Assembly (NCBI RefSeq): GCF_030814015.1
Contig: NZ_JAUSUL010000001.1
Coordinates: 328,501-392,500 of the forward strand
Reading direction: 5' to 3'
DNA from: Amorphus orientalis
GTDB taxonomy: Bacteria > Pseudomonadota > Alphaproteobacteria > Rhizobiales > Amorphaceae
DNA length: 64,000 nucleotides
The position numbers and the translations under genes were made by a program. Position 1 is the first letter of the stretch. Each line of letters opens with the position of its first letter. The notes under the pieces are model-generated. The model was not told the origin of the DNA. It saw only the letters and a list, made by a program, of their open reading frames with translations, and ran no database searches. Positions 1-7,858 of this stretch are shown here, piece by piece.

Positions 1-181
1 CCGGGAGCAGGCCCAGGACCTGGTCAAGAAGGCCGCCATGAGCGGCGGCGATCTCGTCGAGGCCCTGCGCGGCCTGTGCGATGCGCCGATCGACTGGAAA
101 GCTCTCGGCGATCCGCGTCAGCATCTCGGCGCGGCCGACGCCTTCGTCGACCGGGTTCTGGCCGAAGTCCGCGCCCGGTAG
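1..181 (+). CDS. pcaB: 3-carboxy-cis,cis-muconate cycloisomerase, C-terminal fragment
   Basis: Only the last 59 codons are present; the reading frame begins at base 2 and ends in TAG. The visible tail carries the motif LGAADAFVDRVLA, which resembles the C-terminus of PcaB, the fumarase/aspartase-superfamily enzyme that cycloisomerises 3-carboxy-cis,cis-muconate in the protocatechuate branch of the beta-ketoadipate pathway. The catalytic parts lie upstream of the window, so the call rests on the tail alone. Another member of the superfamily, such as an adenylosuccinate lyase paralogue, is possible. The gene converges on the phosphatase gene with a 43-base gap. Confidence 0.65.
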   Translation, partial: REQAQDLVKKAAMSGGDLVEALRGLCDAPIDWKALGDPRQHLGAADAFVDRVLAEVRAR

Positions 182-224
182 GAGCTTCTCCGCTCGGACC
201 AATTGCGCCTGAGGGGGACGCGCT

Positions 225-719
225 CTAGGAGACCGCCCCCTCCGAATCGGGTTCGCGCAGCCGCCGGATGAGCTGGCGCGCCGCCGCCTCGATTTCGTCG
301 AAGCAGACCTCGAAGCCGTCGTCTTCCCCGAAGAACGGATCGGCCACGTCCTTGTCCTCGCCTTCGGCCGCTTCCCGGAACAGGCGGATCTCCGCCGTCC
401 CGTCCTGCGGTCCGCGCTGGTGGATGTCGGCGAGCACACTGCGGTCCATGGCAAGGATCAGATCGAACGAGCGATAGTCGTCCTCGGTGATCATGCGGGC
501 GCGTTCGCCGGTCAGGTCGATGTCGCGGCGCGCTGCGGTGGCGATGGCGCGGGCATCCGGCGGTTTTCCGATGTGCCAGGGCCCGACCCCGGCGGACTCG
601 ATCCGGCCCGCCTGGGGGTCCGTCGCCACGAGCTGCTTGAGAATGCCGGCCGCCATGGGCGAGCGGCAGATGTTTCCAAGGCACACGACGAGGATCGATG
701 GGCCTGTGGGGTTTGTCAT
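225..719 (-). CDS. Low-molecular-weight protein-tyrosine-phosphatase
   Basis: This is a 164-residue protein of the usual length for the class II (low molecular weight) tyrosine phosphatases, cytoplasmic enzymes that hydrolyse phosphotyrosine. The P-loop C-X5-R is at residues 13-19 (CLGNICRS, with Cys13 as nucleophile and Arg19), and the general-acid DP motif is at Asp127-Pro128. I chose the ATG at 719 because the family starts just before the VVCLGN strand, and a GGGAG ribosome-binding site sits 5 bases upstream; a longer reading frame extends far upstream but has no family similarity. The Shine-Dalgarno lies in one arm of an inverted repeat (726-747). The gene is divergent from the pterin dehydratase gene. 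Substrate is unknown. Confidence 0.93.
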   Translation of the reverse strand: MTNPTGPSILVVCLGNICRSPMAAGILKQLVATDPQAGRIESAGVGPWHIGKPPDARAIATAARRDIDLTGERARMITEDDYRSFDLILAMDRSVLADIHQRGPQDGTAEIRLFREAAEGEDKDVADPFFGEDDGFEVCFDEIEAAARQLIRRLREPDSEGAVS

Positions 720-725
720 GGGGTC

Positions 726-747
726 TCCCGGTCTGGTCTCACCGGGA
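726..747 (-). promoter_or_regulatory. Inverted repeat over the ribosome-binding site of the phosphatase gene
   Basis: Perfect 7-base arms (TCCCGGT and ACCGGGA) are separated by 8 bases. On the minus strand the second arm contains most of the GGGAG Shine-Dalgarno of the phosphatase gene, 5 bases before its ATG. In RNA the hairpin would mask the ribosome-binding site; as DNA it could be an operator. Function is inferred only. Confidence 0.35.
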
Positions 748-908
748 ACGAGCCGTGGCCGTCCGGTGGAAAAGGTCTTAGCCGCGAACTGCGACGGCCC
801 CTCGAACGTTGTCGGCAAGGCGGGTCGCCTCTTGAGCCGGCAGACCGTCGGATCTCGACGCCCGGCTCCGGCAACCCCATGTTGAGATTGCGAACAAGGG
901 AGACAGCC

Positions 909-1202
909 ATGGCCGACCGACTGACGACTGAGGCGCGCGATGCCGCGCTCAAGGACATGCCCGGATGGTCCGTGGTCGCCGACCGCGACGCCGTCACGCG
1001 AACGTTCGAGTTCCGCAACTTTCAGGAAGCGTTCGGGTGGATGACCCGTATCGCTCTTGTCGCGGAAAAATTGGATCATCATCCAGAGTGGTTCAACGTG
1101 TATAAAACAGTAACCGTCACTCTGTCGACCCACGATGCCGGCGGCGTGACTGATCTCGATATCGAGATGGCGAAAAAGATGGATCGGATTTTCGGCGCTT
1201 AG
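909..1202 (+). CDS. 4a-hydroxytetrahydrobiopterin dehydratase (pterin-4-alpha-carbinolamine dehydratase)
   Basis: This 97-residue protein has the usual length of the PCD/DCoH family. It dehydrates 4a-hydroxytetrahydropterin, recycling the pterin cofactor of aromatic amino acid hydroxylases, and some members have a role in molybdopterin metabolism. The signature EKLDHHPEW is at residues 53-61 (His57, His58), followed by the third active-site histidine His75 and Asp84. An ATG with an AAGGGAG-type ribosome-binding site a few bases upstream fixes the start. No phenylalanine hydroxylase gene is visible in the window, so the physiological partner is not known. A 49-base gap separates it from the YkvA-like gene on the same strand. 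Confidence 0.93.
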   Translation: MADRLTTEARDAALKDMPGWSVVADRDAVTRTFEFRNFQEAFGWMTRIALVAEKLDHHPEWFNVYKTVTVTLSTHDAGGVTDLDIEMAKKMDRIFGA

Positions 1203-1251
1203 GTGAAATTGGCGCTGGATATACGAGAGCTTTGCAACGGAAGGAATGCGG

Positions 1252-1635
1252 ATGTTCGGTCGGGGACGAAGGCAGGTGGAGCCGGAAATCTTGGCTCCGG
1301 AGCATGAATTCGCGCAGGAAGAGGTGGTGCGCAGCCGGTTCTGGCGCACGCTGAAGCGGGCGGTCGGGCAGATTCCGTTCGTGGAGGACGTGGTCGCGGC
1401 TTATTACTGCGCCCTCGATCCGCAGACCCCGCTGCGGGTGCGGGCCACGCTCTTCGGTGCGCTTGGCTACTTCGTCCTTCCGACCGACGCCGTCCCCGAC
1501 ATCCTTCTCGGAATCGGCTTCGCTGACGACATCTCGGTCCTGGTCGGCGCCATCGCGCTCGCCTCGACGCACATCAAGGACGAGCATCGCCGCGAGGCCC
1601 GTCGTGCCCTTGGCCGTGAGCCCGTCGCGGGCTGA
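1252..1635 (+). CDS. DUF1232 (YkvA-like) protein
   Basis: The product is 127 residues. Its second half contains the DUF1232 core, with the run YFVLPTDAVPDILLGIGFADD around residue 80, predicted to form a short hydrophobic hairpin that dips into or crosses the membrane. The family is widespread and of unknown function. Two ATGs are in frame, at 1246 and 1252. The GGAAGGA ribosome-binding site (1239-1245) abuts the first but is 6 bases from the second, so I prefer 1252. The gene follows the pterin dehydratase gene and converges with the quinone oxidoreductase gene across a palindromic element. Confidence 0.85.
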   Translation: MFGRGRRQVEPEILAPEHEFAQEEVVRSRFWRTLKRAVGQIPFVEDVVAAYYCALDPQTPLRVRATLFGALGYFVLPTDAVPDILLGIGFADDISVLVGAIALASTHIKDEHRREARRALGREPVAG

Positions 1636-1698
1636 CCCGACAAGCGGCAGCGAGGCCAGGTCCGCCTCAGCGGCGATCCGGCCGAACTGAGCTTGCGC

Positions 1699-1738
1699 CG
1701 ATCAGGTGGCACCACTTGATCGACAGGGACACGCTCTA
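1699..1738. repeat. Intergenic palindromic repeat (CTAGAGCGTGTCCC type)
   Basis: An imperfect 24-base palindrome lies at 1699-1722; its arms pair fully in RNA if G-U pairs are allowed. It is followed by GACAGGGACACGCTCTAG running into the stop codon of the minus-strand oxidoreductase gene. The GAC(A/G)CGCTCTAGG end is found again at 217-229, exactly over the stop codon of the phosphatase gene. It sits between two convergent genes, which fits a bidirectional terminator or a dispersed intergenic repeat. Two occurrences in 2 kb suggest a repeat family. Confidence 0.5.
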
Positions 1739-2710
1739 GGGCCGGATCAGCAGCTTTCCCTTCACGTCGCGCGCCGCCAGCCGGTCGAGGGCGGTGGAGG
1801 TTTCCTCCAGCGGATAGACCGTGTCGATGTGCGGCTTCAGGCTGCCGTCCTGCACCCATGCCAGAAGCTGGGCGACGTCTGCCCGGTGCGCGGCGGGATC
1901 GCGCTTGATGGCCGCCCCCCAGAACACGCCACGGATGTCGCAGCTTTTCAGAAGCGCGAGATTGAGCGGCAGCTTCGGGATCTCTCCCGAGGCGAAGCCG
2001 ATCACAAGAAACCGGCCGAGCCACGCCGTTGCCCGGACGGCCTCCTCGGCAAGTTCCCCGCCCACCGGATCGTAGACGACATCGACACCCCGGCCTCCGG
2101 TCAGCGCCTTCAGCCGCTCCTTCAGGCTTTCCGACCCGTAATCGATCCCCTCGTCGGCGCCGAGCGACCGGGCGAAGGCCACCTTGTCGGGTGACGACGC
2201 GCCGGCGATCACCCGGGCGCCGAGCAGCTTTCCGATCTCGACCGCCGCCTGGCCGGTTCCACCGGAGGCTCCGAGCACGGCGAGCGTTTCGCCGGCCTGC
2301 AGATCGCCGCGGCTGCGCAGGGCATAGAGGGTGGTGCCGTATGTGACGATCAGCCCGGCCGCGGCCTCGCTGGCGACGCCGTCGGGAATGGTCACCAGAT
2401 CGGCGGCCTCGACGGTCACGACTTCGCGGCAGCACCCCCAGCCGAGATAGCCGATCACCCTGTCGCCAACGGCCAGTCCGGTCACGTCGGATCCGAGCGC
2501 GGTGACCCGGCCGGCCATCTCCGCGCCCGGCGAGAACGGCCGGTCGGGCTTGAACTGATAGCGGTCGGCAATGATCAGCGTGTCGAAGAAGTTGAGCGCG
2601 GCCACTTCGACCGCAACGGCGACCTCGCCCGGACCGGGTTCGGGGGCGTCGATCTCGTCGAGCATCAGGCTGGACGGCGGTCCGGGCTCCCGGCTCAGAA
2701 TCGCACGCAT
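1736..2710 (-). CDS. Zinc-independent quinone oxidoreductase (medium-chain dehydrogenase/reductase)
   Basis: The 324-residue product matches the NADPH:quinone oxidoreductase branch of the MDR superfamily in length. It has an N-terminal GroES-like domain (residues 1 to about 125, with NFFDTLI and the PGAEMAG segment) and a Rossmann domain with VLGASGGTGQAAVEIG near residues 145-160 for NAD(P)H. The cysteine/histidine zinc ligands of alcohol dehydrogenases are absent. It probably reduces quinones or other activated carbonyl or enone compounds in the cytoplasm. It lies 36 bases downstream of the ECF sigma gene on the same strand, so the two are probably co-transcribed and the enzyme may belong to the stress response that sigma factor controls. 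Confidence 0.88.
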   Translation of the reverse strand: MRAILSREPGPPSSLMLDEIDAPEPGPGEVAVAVEVAALNFFDTLIIADRYQFKPDRPFSPGAEMAGRVTALGSDVTGLAVGDRVIGYLGWGCCREVVTVEAADLVTIPDGVASEAAAGLIVTYGTTLYALRSRGDLQAGETLAVLGASGGTGQAAVEIGKLLGARVIAGASSPDKVAFARSLGADEGIDYGSESLKERLKALTGGRGVDVVYDPVGGELAEEAVRATAWLGRFLVIGFASGEIPKLPLNLALLKSCDIRGVFWGAAIKRDPAAHRADVAQLLAWVQDGSLKPHIDTVYPLEETSTALDRLAARDVKGKLLIRP

Positions 2711-2746
2711 GGGCGGTCTCCTCGTGAAGCGGTCATGGAAGGACGG

Positions 2747-3313
2747 TCAGGCCGAGGGATCGGTGCCGGGGTCGTCCAGCACCCGCCTCAGCCGGCCGAA
2801 TGCCAGTCTCAGCCGCGACTTCACGGTGCCCAGGGGCAGGCCGGTGGCCTCGGCGATCTCGGAATGGGACAGGCCCTTGAAGAAGGAGAGCTGCACGAGC
2901 TCGATCTGTTCGGCCGGCAGCGATTCGATCGCCTCGCGGACGAGATGCTCCCGCTCGCGCGCCGCCAGCGCGTCGTCCGGCGGCTCCGAGCCGGCCGGCT
3001 GGAGGGTCGGCTCCTCCGGATCGAGACGGTCGGACCTGTCGCGGCGCTTCACGTCGATGCGCCGGTTGCGGGCGATGCGGAACAGCCACGTGGCCGTCGA
3101 CGACTTGCTGCGATCGAACAGCGCGGCCTTCCGCCACAGGGTGACCATCACCTCCTGGGTGAGCTCTTCCGCCGTCCCGTTGTCGGTGCCCAGGCGCAGG
3201 AGAAACGCATTGATGCGGGGCGCGAAATGATCATAGAGGGAAACGAAGGCGGCGCGGTCTCGCGCGGTGGCCACTGCTTCGACCAGATCGGCGTAGGGAT
3301 CGTCGTCTGCCAC
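2747..3313 (-). CDS. ECF-type RNA polymerase sigma factor (RpoE/ECF11-like)
   Basis: The 188-residue product has region 2 (residues about 20-90, with EELTQEVMVTLWRKA and TWLFRIARNRRID) and region 4 (about 125-180, a helix-turn-helix with LSHSEIAEATGLPLGTVKSR). The region-2 pattern resembles the RpoE sigma of Rhodobacter sphaeroides, which drives the singlet-oxygen response and is normally followed by its zinc anti-sigma factor ChrR. No ChrR-like gene is present here; the next gene is a quinone oxidoreductase. The start is a GTG with no Shine-Dalgarno in front. The assignment to the sigma family is secure; the ECF11 subgroup is from pattern memory. Confidence 0.9.
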   Translation of the reverse strand: MADDDPYADLVEAVATARDRAAFVSLYDHFAPRINAFLLRLGTDNGTAEELTQEVMVTLWRKAALFDRSKSSTATWLFRIARNRRIDVKRRDRSDRLDPEEPTLQPAGSEPPDDALAAREREHLVREAIESLPAEQIELVQLSFFKGLSHSEIAEATGLPLGTVKSRLRLAFGRLRRVLDDPGTDPSA

Positions 3314-3324
3314 GGTTGCGCTGT

Positions 3325-3352
3325 GCTTACTTGTCCGTTGGGCGGGCGGTCA
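3325..3352 (-). promoter_or_regulatory. Possible RpoE-type autoregulated promoter of the sigma gene
   Basis: Reading the minus strand, TGACCG (3352-3347) and TAAGC (3329-3325) are separated by 17 bases. This resembles the promoter of R. sphaeroides RpoE (TGATCC and TAAGA, similar spacing). A transcript from here would begin about 5 bases before the GTG at 3313, which would explain the lack of a ribosome-binding site. Two mismatches in the -35 element keep confidence low. Confidence 0.3.
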
Positions 3353-3623
3353 GAGGGCTTTGAAGGGGGTCAGAAGAAGCTGGAACGGTGTGGATGGGAA
3401 GGGGCGCAGTCTGGATCTCCGGCGGCGAAAAAGTCACACTCTCGCCCCAATTCTCCGGCCAGCGTCCTCACGTTCCGGTAATCATAGACGGAATTGGATC
3501 GGGTCGCTATGGGCCGGCGCCGCGACGACGGCCCGCGTTTCGATTATATACCCTTCGTGAACCTTGGTCGGACTACCGTCCCGGCGATCCGGCGAATTCA
3601 AATCAACATCCTATGGGTGGGCT
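3353..3623. other. Non-coding region between the sigma gene and the IalB gene
   Basis: With the preceding bases this makes a 310-base gene-free divergent region. It should contain the promoter of the IalB-family gene. A TATATA run at 3545-3550 could be a -10 box, but I see no convincing -35 element at the right distance. I see no gene, tRNA or strong hairpin in it. Confidence 0.5.
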
Positions 3624-4136
3624 ATGCTGAAGCGTATCGCGATTCTCGCCGCTTGTGTGTCGTTCCTGGCGACCGGGGCTGCGATGGCCCAATCTTCGAA
3701 ACCGACGCTGCTGCAGCAGTATTCCGATTGGGAAGTCTATACCTATGACGGCCAGAACGGGAAAATCTGCTACGCGCTGTCGAAGCCGAAGGACATGCAG
3801 CCGGCCAACCGTGACCACGGCGACGTGTTCCTGTTCGTGAGCAACCGTCCCTCCGAAGGCGTGAAGGGCGAGACCAGCGTCCTGGTCGGCTACACGTTCC
3901 AGGAAAATTCCAGCGTCTCGGTCGATGTGGACGGGCAGAAGTTCACCATGTTCACCAAGGGCGACGGGGCCTGGATGGAGAACCCGGCCCAGGAGGCCAG
4001 CCTTCTGGAGGCCATGCGCGCCGGTCGTGCCATGAGCATCTCCGGGACCTCCTCGCGGGGCACCGACACGGTTTACCGGTTCTCGCTCTCGGGCGTCACC
4101 GCCGCCACCAACCGTCTCAACCAGGTCTGCAGCTGA
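3624..4136 (+). CDS. Invasion-associated locus B (IalB) family exported protein
   Basis: This is a 170-residue precursor with a clear signal peptide: KR near the N-terminus, a hydrophobic core at residues 5-20, and a likely cleavage after AMA at residue 22. The mature part begins with the QQYSDWEVYTY block typical of IalB-family proteins. It has two cysteines, Cys49 and Cys169, placed as in the family and likely disulphide-bonded in the periplasm. The family is named after a Bartonella invasion locus, but most members are in free-living Rhizobiales and have no proven function. The ATG at 3624 is chosen because the signal peptide starts there. It lies upstream of rlmN, as is common in related genomes. 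Confidence 0.88.
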   Translation: MLKRIAILAACVSFLATGAAMAQSSKPTLLQQYSDWEVYTYDGQNGKICYALSKPKDMQPANRDHGDVFLFVSNRPSEGVKGETSVLVGYTFQENSSVSVDVDGQKFTMFTKGDGAWMENPAQEASLLEAMRAGRAMSISGTSSRGTDTVYRFSLSGVTAATNRLNQVCS

Positions 4137-4381
4137 CCTTTGGTCGTGACCCTGTTCCGTTCGGATGCCATCATCCGGTCGGCAGGAGATGGCTCTTGGA
4201 GCCATCGGCTGAGCAGGCCCACCCTGCCGGGACGGGCCTCGTCATCTTTGGGACGTGCTGCGGATCTAGTGAATCGGGGCCTGACGCAGCGCGCGGTTCG
4301 CGCTAGATATGCGCCGGCCGGACCTTGTCCGACCGGCCGCCGGGCTTGTACCGGCCCGTCACGATCCCGATCTGAGCCGTC

Positions 4382-5593
4382 ATGACCCTGCTGATCGACA
4401 CCGCCGAAACCGTCAAACCCGCCGCGCCATCTGCGGTCGAGGACCCGCGCGTGCCGCTGGTCGGTCTCGACCGGGACGGCTTGGGTGAGGTTCTGAAGAG
4501 CGCCGGGGTGGCGGACCGTCAGGTCCGGATGCGGACGGCCCAGCTCTGGAACTGGCTCTATCTGCGCGGGGCGACCGATCTCGACCAGATGACCAACGTC
4601 AGCCGCGATCTGCGCGAGCGGCTGGCCGAGGTGGCAAGCCTGTCGGAGCCGGAGGTCGTCTCCGAGCAGATCTCCGTCGACGGCACCCGCAAGTGGCTTT
4701 TTCGGTTTCCGCCGCGCGGGGCGGGCCGGCCGGTCGAGGTCGAAACCGTCTACATTCCCGAAGAGGGCAGGGGGACGCTGTGCGTCTCCAGCCAGGTCGG
4801 CTGCACGCTGACCTGCTCGTTCTGCCATACCGGGACCCAGCGGCTCGTGCGCAACCTGACGGCGGGCGAGATCCTGCAGCAGATCCTCGCGGCGCGGGCG
4901 CGGCTCGGCGACCTGCCCGGGGCGGCGCCGGCCGATGGCGCGATCGTGCCTTCGGAAGGCAGGCTCGTCTCGAACATCGTGATGATGGGCATGGGCGAGC
5001 CGCTCTACAATTTCGACGCCGTGAAGCAGGCGCTCCTGATCGCTTCCGACGGCGAAGGTGTCGCGCTTTCGAAGCGCCGGATCACGCTCTCCACGTCGGG
5101 TGTGGTGCCCATGATCGAACGGGCCGGATCGGAGATCGGGGTCATGCTGGCGATCTCGCTGCACGCGGTCCGCGACGAGGTTCGCGACGAACTCGTGCCC
5201 CTCAACAAGCGCTATCCGATCGCCGAGCTGCTGGACGCCTGCCGCGCCTATCCCGGCCTGTCCAACGCCCGACGGATCACCTTCGAGTACGTGATGCTGG
5301 CCGGTGTGAACGACAGCCCGGCCGATGCGCGCGAACTGGTGCGGCTGCTCAAAGGCATCCCCGCCAAGATCAACCTGATCCCGTTCAATCCGTGGCCCGG
5401 CTCGGCCTATGACTGCTCGGACTGGGAAACGATCGAGACCTTCGCCGACATCGTGAACCGGGCCGGCTACGCCTCGCCGATCCGCACGCCGCGCGGCCGC
5501 GACATCTCGGCTGCCTGCGGACAGCTCAAGTCGGCTTCGGAGAAGATCCGCGCGAGCGCGCTGCGCCAAGCCGCCGCCGAAGCCTCGGCCTGA
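4382..5593 (+). CDS. rlmN: Dual-specificity 23S rRNA/tRNA (adenine-C2)-methyltransferase RlmN
   Basis: This 403-residue radical-SAM enzyme methylates C2 of A2503 in 23S rRNA and of A37 in some tRNAs. The radical-SAM motif C-X3-C-X2-C is at Cys141, Cys145 and Cys148 (GCTLTCSFC). The methyl-carrying cysteine appears as Cys379 in [19 protein letters not shown] and the [18 protein letters not shown] segment are also diagnostic. The first 40 residues are a typical alphaproteobacterial extension. A 245-base gap separates it from the IalB gene, so it probably has its own promoter. Confidence 0.97.
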   Translation: MTLLIDTAETVKPAAPSAVEDPRVPLVGLDRDGLGEVLKSAGVADRQVRMRTAQLWNWLYLRGATDLDQMTNVSRDLRERLAEVASLSEPEVVSEQISVDGTRKWLFRFPPRGAGRPVEVETVYIPEEGRGTLCVSSQVGCTLTCSFCHTGTQRLVRNLTAGEILQQILAARARLGDLPGAAPADGAIVPSEGRLVSNIVMMGMGEPLYNFDAVKQALLIASDGEGVALSKRRITLSTSGVVPMIERAGSEIGVMLAISLHAVRDEVRDELVPLNKRYPIAELLDACRAYPGLSNARRITFEYVMLAGVNDSPADARELVRLLKGIPAKINLIPFNPWPGSAYDCSDWETIETFADIVNRAGYASPIRTPRGRDISAACGQLKSASEKIRASALRQAAAEASA

Positions 5594-5598
5594 CGTCG

Positions 5599-5849
5599 CC
5601 GGTTCCCACTTTTCCTGGGATTGCTTTCTTACTCCGCAAAGCCGGACGCGAAACCGGTTTCCACTTTCGCTGGCTTTGCTTGTCAGCGGACGACCGTCCG
5701 CCGGCCGGTCAAGAGGCGCAGAGCGAAGCGACCGGGACGAAAGAATAGGGCGCGCCCGCGCAGCGGCGAACGAAGTGAGTTCGCGTGAGCGCTCCTCTTT
5801 CAACGCAATCCCGGACGGAAAACCGGTTCCCACTTTTCCTGGGATTGCT
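5599..5849. repeat. Cluster of three short intergenic repeats (ACCGGTT-CCACTTT type)
   Basis: Three related direct copies lie between rlmN and the LysE-type gene: 5599-5625, 5641-5680 and 5811-5849. The first and third share a long identical core starting CCGGTTCCCACTTTTCC and ending GGGATTGCT. The second is a diverged copy (AAACCGGTTTCCACTTTC then TGGCTTTGCT). Copies two and three also share the preceding CCGGACG. Short repeats with an ACCGGTTTCCACTTTTC core are, from memory, common between Rhizobiales genes. The last copy ends one base before the LysE stop codon. I see no gene in this 257-base stretch. Confidence 0.7.
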
Positions 5850-5850
5850 C

Positions 5851-6534
5851 TTACTTCGCTTCTGCGAGCGCCAGCTTCACCGCAAATCCGGCCATCACCG
5901 AGGCGAACAGCCAGTCGATCAGGCGCGTGAGGCGCGGCGAGCGGCGCAGGCGGAGCGCGATGGTGTCGGCGGCGAGGATCATCGCCGTGGAAAAGGCGAC
6001 CGCAATCGCGATGAAGACCAGGCCCAGGAAGATCAGGGTTGCCGCCGCGTTCGGCGCGCTCGGATTCACGAACTGCGGCAGGAACGTCACGAAGAAGACG
6101 ATGATCTTCGGATTGAGGAGGTTGATCATCAGCCCCTTGGCGAAGACCCGCCCGAGCGGGTCCGGCGCGGCCTTGCGGTCGTCGACGGCGAGCGCCGACC
6201 CGTGCCGCAGTGCCTGGACCGCGAGCCACAGGAGATAGGCGGCGCCCACCACTTTCAGGACGAGGAATGCGGTCGCCGAGGCCGCCAGCAGCGCAGAAAG
6301 GCCGATCGCCACCAGCAGCGTGTGGAACAGAAGACCGGTCATGGCGCCGGCCATCGACGCCAGCCCGGCAAGACGGCTCTGGGCGATCGTCTTGCCCAGA
6401 AACAGCGTCATGTCGGGCCCCGGCGTCAGGGTCAGCGCGACGGCCGCGAGCAGGAACGCGGAGAAGACGGGAAGGCTCGGCAGGAAATCCAAGGTGGGGA
6501 CGCTCCGTGGGATCGGCGGTGAGACCGAGCCCAC
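5851..6534 (-). CDS. LysE/RhtB-family amino acid exporter
   Basis: The product has about six hydrophobic segments and the LysE-family signature LTLTPGPDMTLFLGKT near the N-terminus, followed by KGLMINLLNPKIIVFF in the middle. Such inner-membrane carriers export amino acids or their derivatives; the substrate cannot be read from sequence. The frame can start at a GTG (6534), giving 227 residues. A TTG at 6492 would give 213 residues, begin LDFLPSLPVFSAFLL as family members usually do, and has a GGAG 10 bases upstream, so it may be the true start. The gene follows the DUF3833 lipoprotein gene by 6 bases, suggesting co-transcription. Confidence 0.88.
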   Translation of the reverse strand: MGSVSPPIPRSVPTLDFLPSLPVFSAFLLAAVALTLTPGPDMTLFLGKTIAQSRLAGLASMAGAMTGLLFHTLLVAIGLSALLAASATAFLVLKVVGAAYLLWLAVQALRHGSALAVDDRKAAPDPLGRVFAKGLMINLLNPKIIVFFVTFLPQFVNPSAPNAAATLIFLGLVFIAIAVAFSTAMILAADTIALRLRRSPRLTRLIDWLFASVMAGFAVKLALAEAK

Positions 6535-6540
6535 ATTCCC

Positions 6541-7080
6541 CTATCTCGGGTTCCGACGGAAGACCACATCCACCGTTGCGACCGGCACGCCGTACTTGCT
6601 GACGATCGCCTTGTTGACCACCACGTCGCGGGACTGGGGCACCAGCACGTCCTCGAACGACAGGACGCGGCGCTTCCCGTTCTTGCCGACGACTTCCGCG
6701 TCATAGGACAGCCGGACGGTCTTTCCGTCCTGCCAGACGTCGGCCACCCCGATCACGTCCTCGCGGGTGCCCTTGTAGCTGCCATCGGCCTGCTTGGTGA
6801 AGCGCCAGGTCTTGCGGTCTGTCTCGCCGTCGTCGAAGCGGAAATCCTCCCGCAGGGTGAGGGTCCGGCCGTCCCAGGTGCCCCGTGTCCTGATCGTGAA
6901 CGATCGGTCGACGCCGGCAATGTCGCTCTCGAACCGGCCTTCGCCGCTGGTCCGGCCGACGAAGAAGGATTCCAGCGTCAGCGCCTCCACCTTCGGCGGC
7001 ACGTCCGCGTCCGGCGTCGTCATGCAGCCGGCCAGGATAACGGCGAGGGCGGGGATGGCGAGCCAGCGAAGCAGGGACAT
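6541..7080 (-). CDS. DUF3833 family lipoprotein
   Basis: This 179-residue precursor has a lipoprotein signal peptide; the lipobox LAGC places the lipidated cysteine at residue 19. The rest matches the DUF3833 family: an FFVGRTSGEGRF segment, beta-strand repeats with TWRFTKQADGSYKGTREDVIG, and a C-terminal VDVVFRR strand. It should be anchored in the outer or inner membrane facing the periplasm. Function is unknown. The ATG at 7080 gives the signal peptide and has GGAG 6-7 bases upstream; longer in-frame starts lack similarity. Its neighbour on the same strand is the LysE-type exporter. Confidence 0.87.
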   Translation of the reverse strand: MSLLRWLAIPALAVILAGCMTTPDADVPPKVEALTLESFFVGRTSGEGRFESDIAGVDRSFTIRTRGTWDGRTLTLREDFRFDDGETDRKTWRFTKQADGSYKGTREDVIGVADVWQDGKTVRLSYDAEVVGKNGKRRVLSFEDVLVPQSRDVVVNKAIVSKYGVPVATVDVVFRRNPR

Positions 7081-7162
7081 GGAGGTCTCCGGGGATGTCG
7101 CGATCGGAATGCTGTGCCAATGGATACGCAGCCGTCCTTCTAACGGACCAGCCGTGGGCGTC

Positions 7163-7771
7163 CTATGGCCGCCGCGCCACACTTTCGCTGGCCCACGCCA
7201 GCGCGTCCTCGAGACGGTCGTCACCCCAGAAGAGTTCGCCGTCTTCGGTCACGAAGCTCGGCGCCCCGAACACGCCCTTTGCGATGGCTTCGTCGGTGTT
7301 CGCGCGCAGCGCGGCCTTCACCGGATCGGTGGCGGCGGCGGCAAGCGTCGCGTCCGCGTCGACACCGGCCGCTTCCAAAGCGCGCCGCAGGACGACCTCG
7401 TCGGAGATCTGGGCACCGTCGGCGAATTCCGCCCGGAAGATCGCCCGGCTTGCGGCCGGCCTCTCGGCCGGGTCGACGGCAAGGACGCAGCGGGCGGCGC
7501 GCAGGCTGGTCTGGGGAAAGGGATCGGGGCGGACGAAGCCGAGACCGCGCGCTTCGGCGAGACGGGCAACATCGCGCCACATATAGGCGCCCTTGGCGGG
7601 ATAGATGTTGAACGGCGAGGAGTCCCAGCCCTGGGCCTGAAAGATGGGGCCGAGCAGAAAGGGGCGCCAGCGTACCTCCACACCCGCGTCCGCCGCGCGC
7701 GCCTCGATGCGCTCCGCGGTGAGGTAGGAATAGGTCGAGGCGAACTCGTAGAAGAAATCGATCGCGGACAT
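7163..7771 (-). CDS. 2-hydroxychromene-2-carboxylate isomerase-like (DsbA-fold, GST kappa type) protein
   Basis: The 202-residue protein starts with IDFFYEFASTYSYL, the HCCA isomerase/GST-kappa signature in which a serine (about residue 12) replaces the thioredoxin cysteine. It continues with RWRPFLLGPIFQ and ends with FGAPSFVTEDGELFWGDDRL, the cis-proline/glutathione-binding segment. Known members isomerise 2-hydroxychromene-2-carboxylate in naphthalene breakdown using glutathione; most genomic copies have an unproven substrate. No aromatic-ring genes are near, so this is probably a general glutathione-dependent isomerase or detoxification protein. Confidence 0.85.
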   Translation of the reverse strand: MSAIDFFYEFASTYSYLTAERIEARAADAGVEVRWRPFLLGPIFQAQGWDSSPFNIYPAKGAYMWRDVARLAEARGLGFVRPDPFPQTSLRAARCVLAVDPAERPAASRAIFRAEFADGAQISDEVVLRRALEAAGVDADATLAAAATDPVKAALRANTDEAIAKGVFGAPSFVTEDGELFWGDDRLEDALAWASESVARRP

Positions 7772-7858
7772 GGCCCTGCCGACGGTTTGCGGATCCGGCC
7801 GGCATCATCGGGTGTGATCCGGGCGGCCGTCCAGAGGCATCGAGTCCGACCGGAACGA

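Noticed and set aside
5676..5930. Small open frame within the repeat cluster after rlmN
   Set aside because: It runs through intergenic repeats and into the antisense of the LysE gene, with no similarity or ribosome-binding site.
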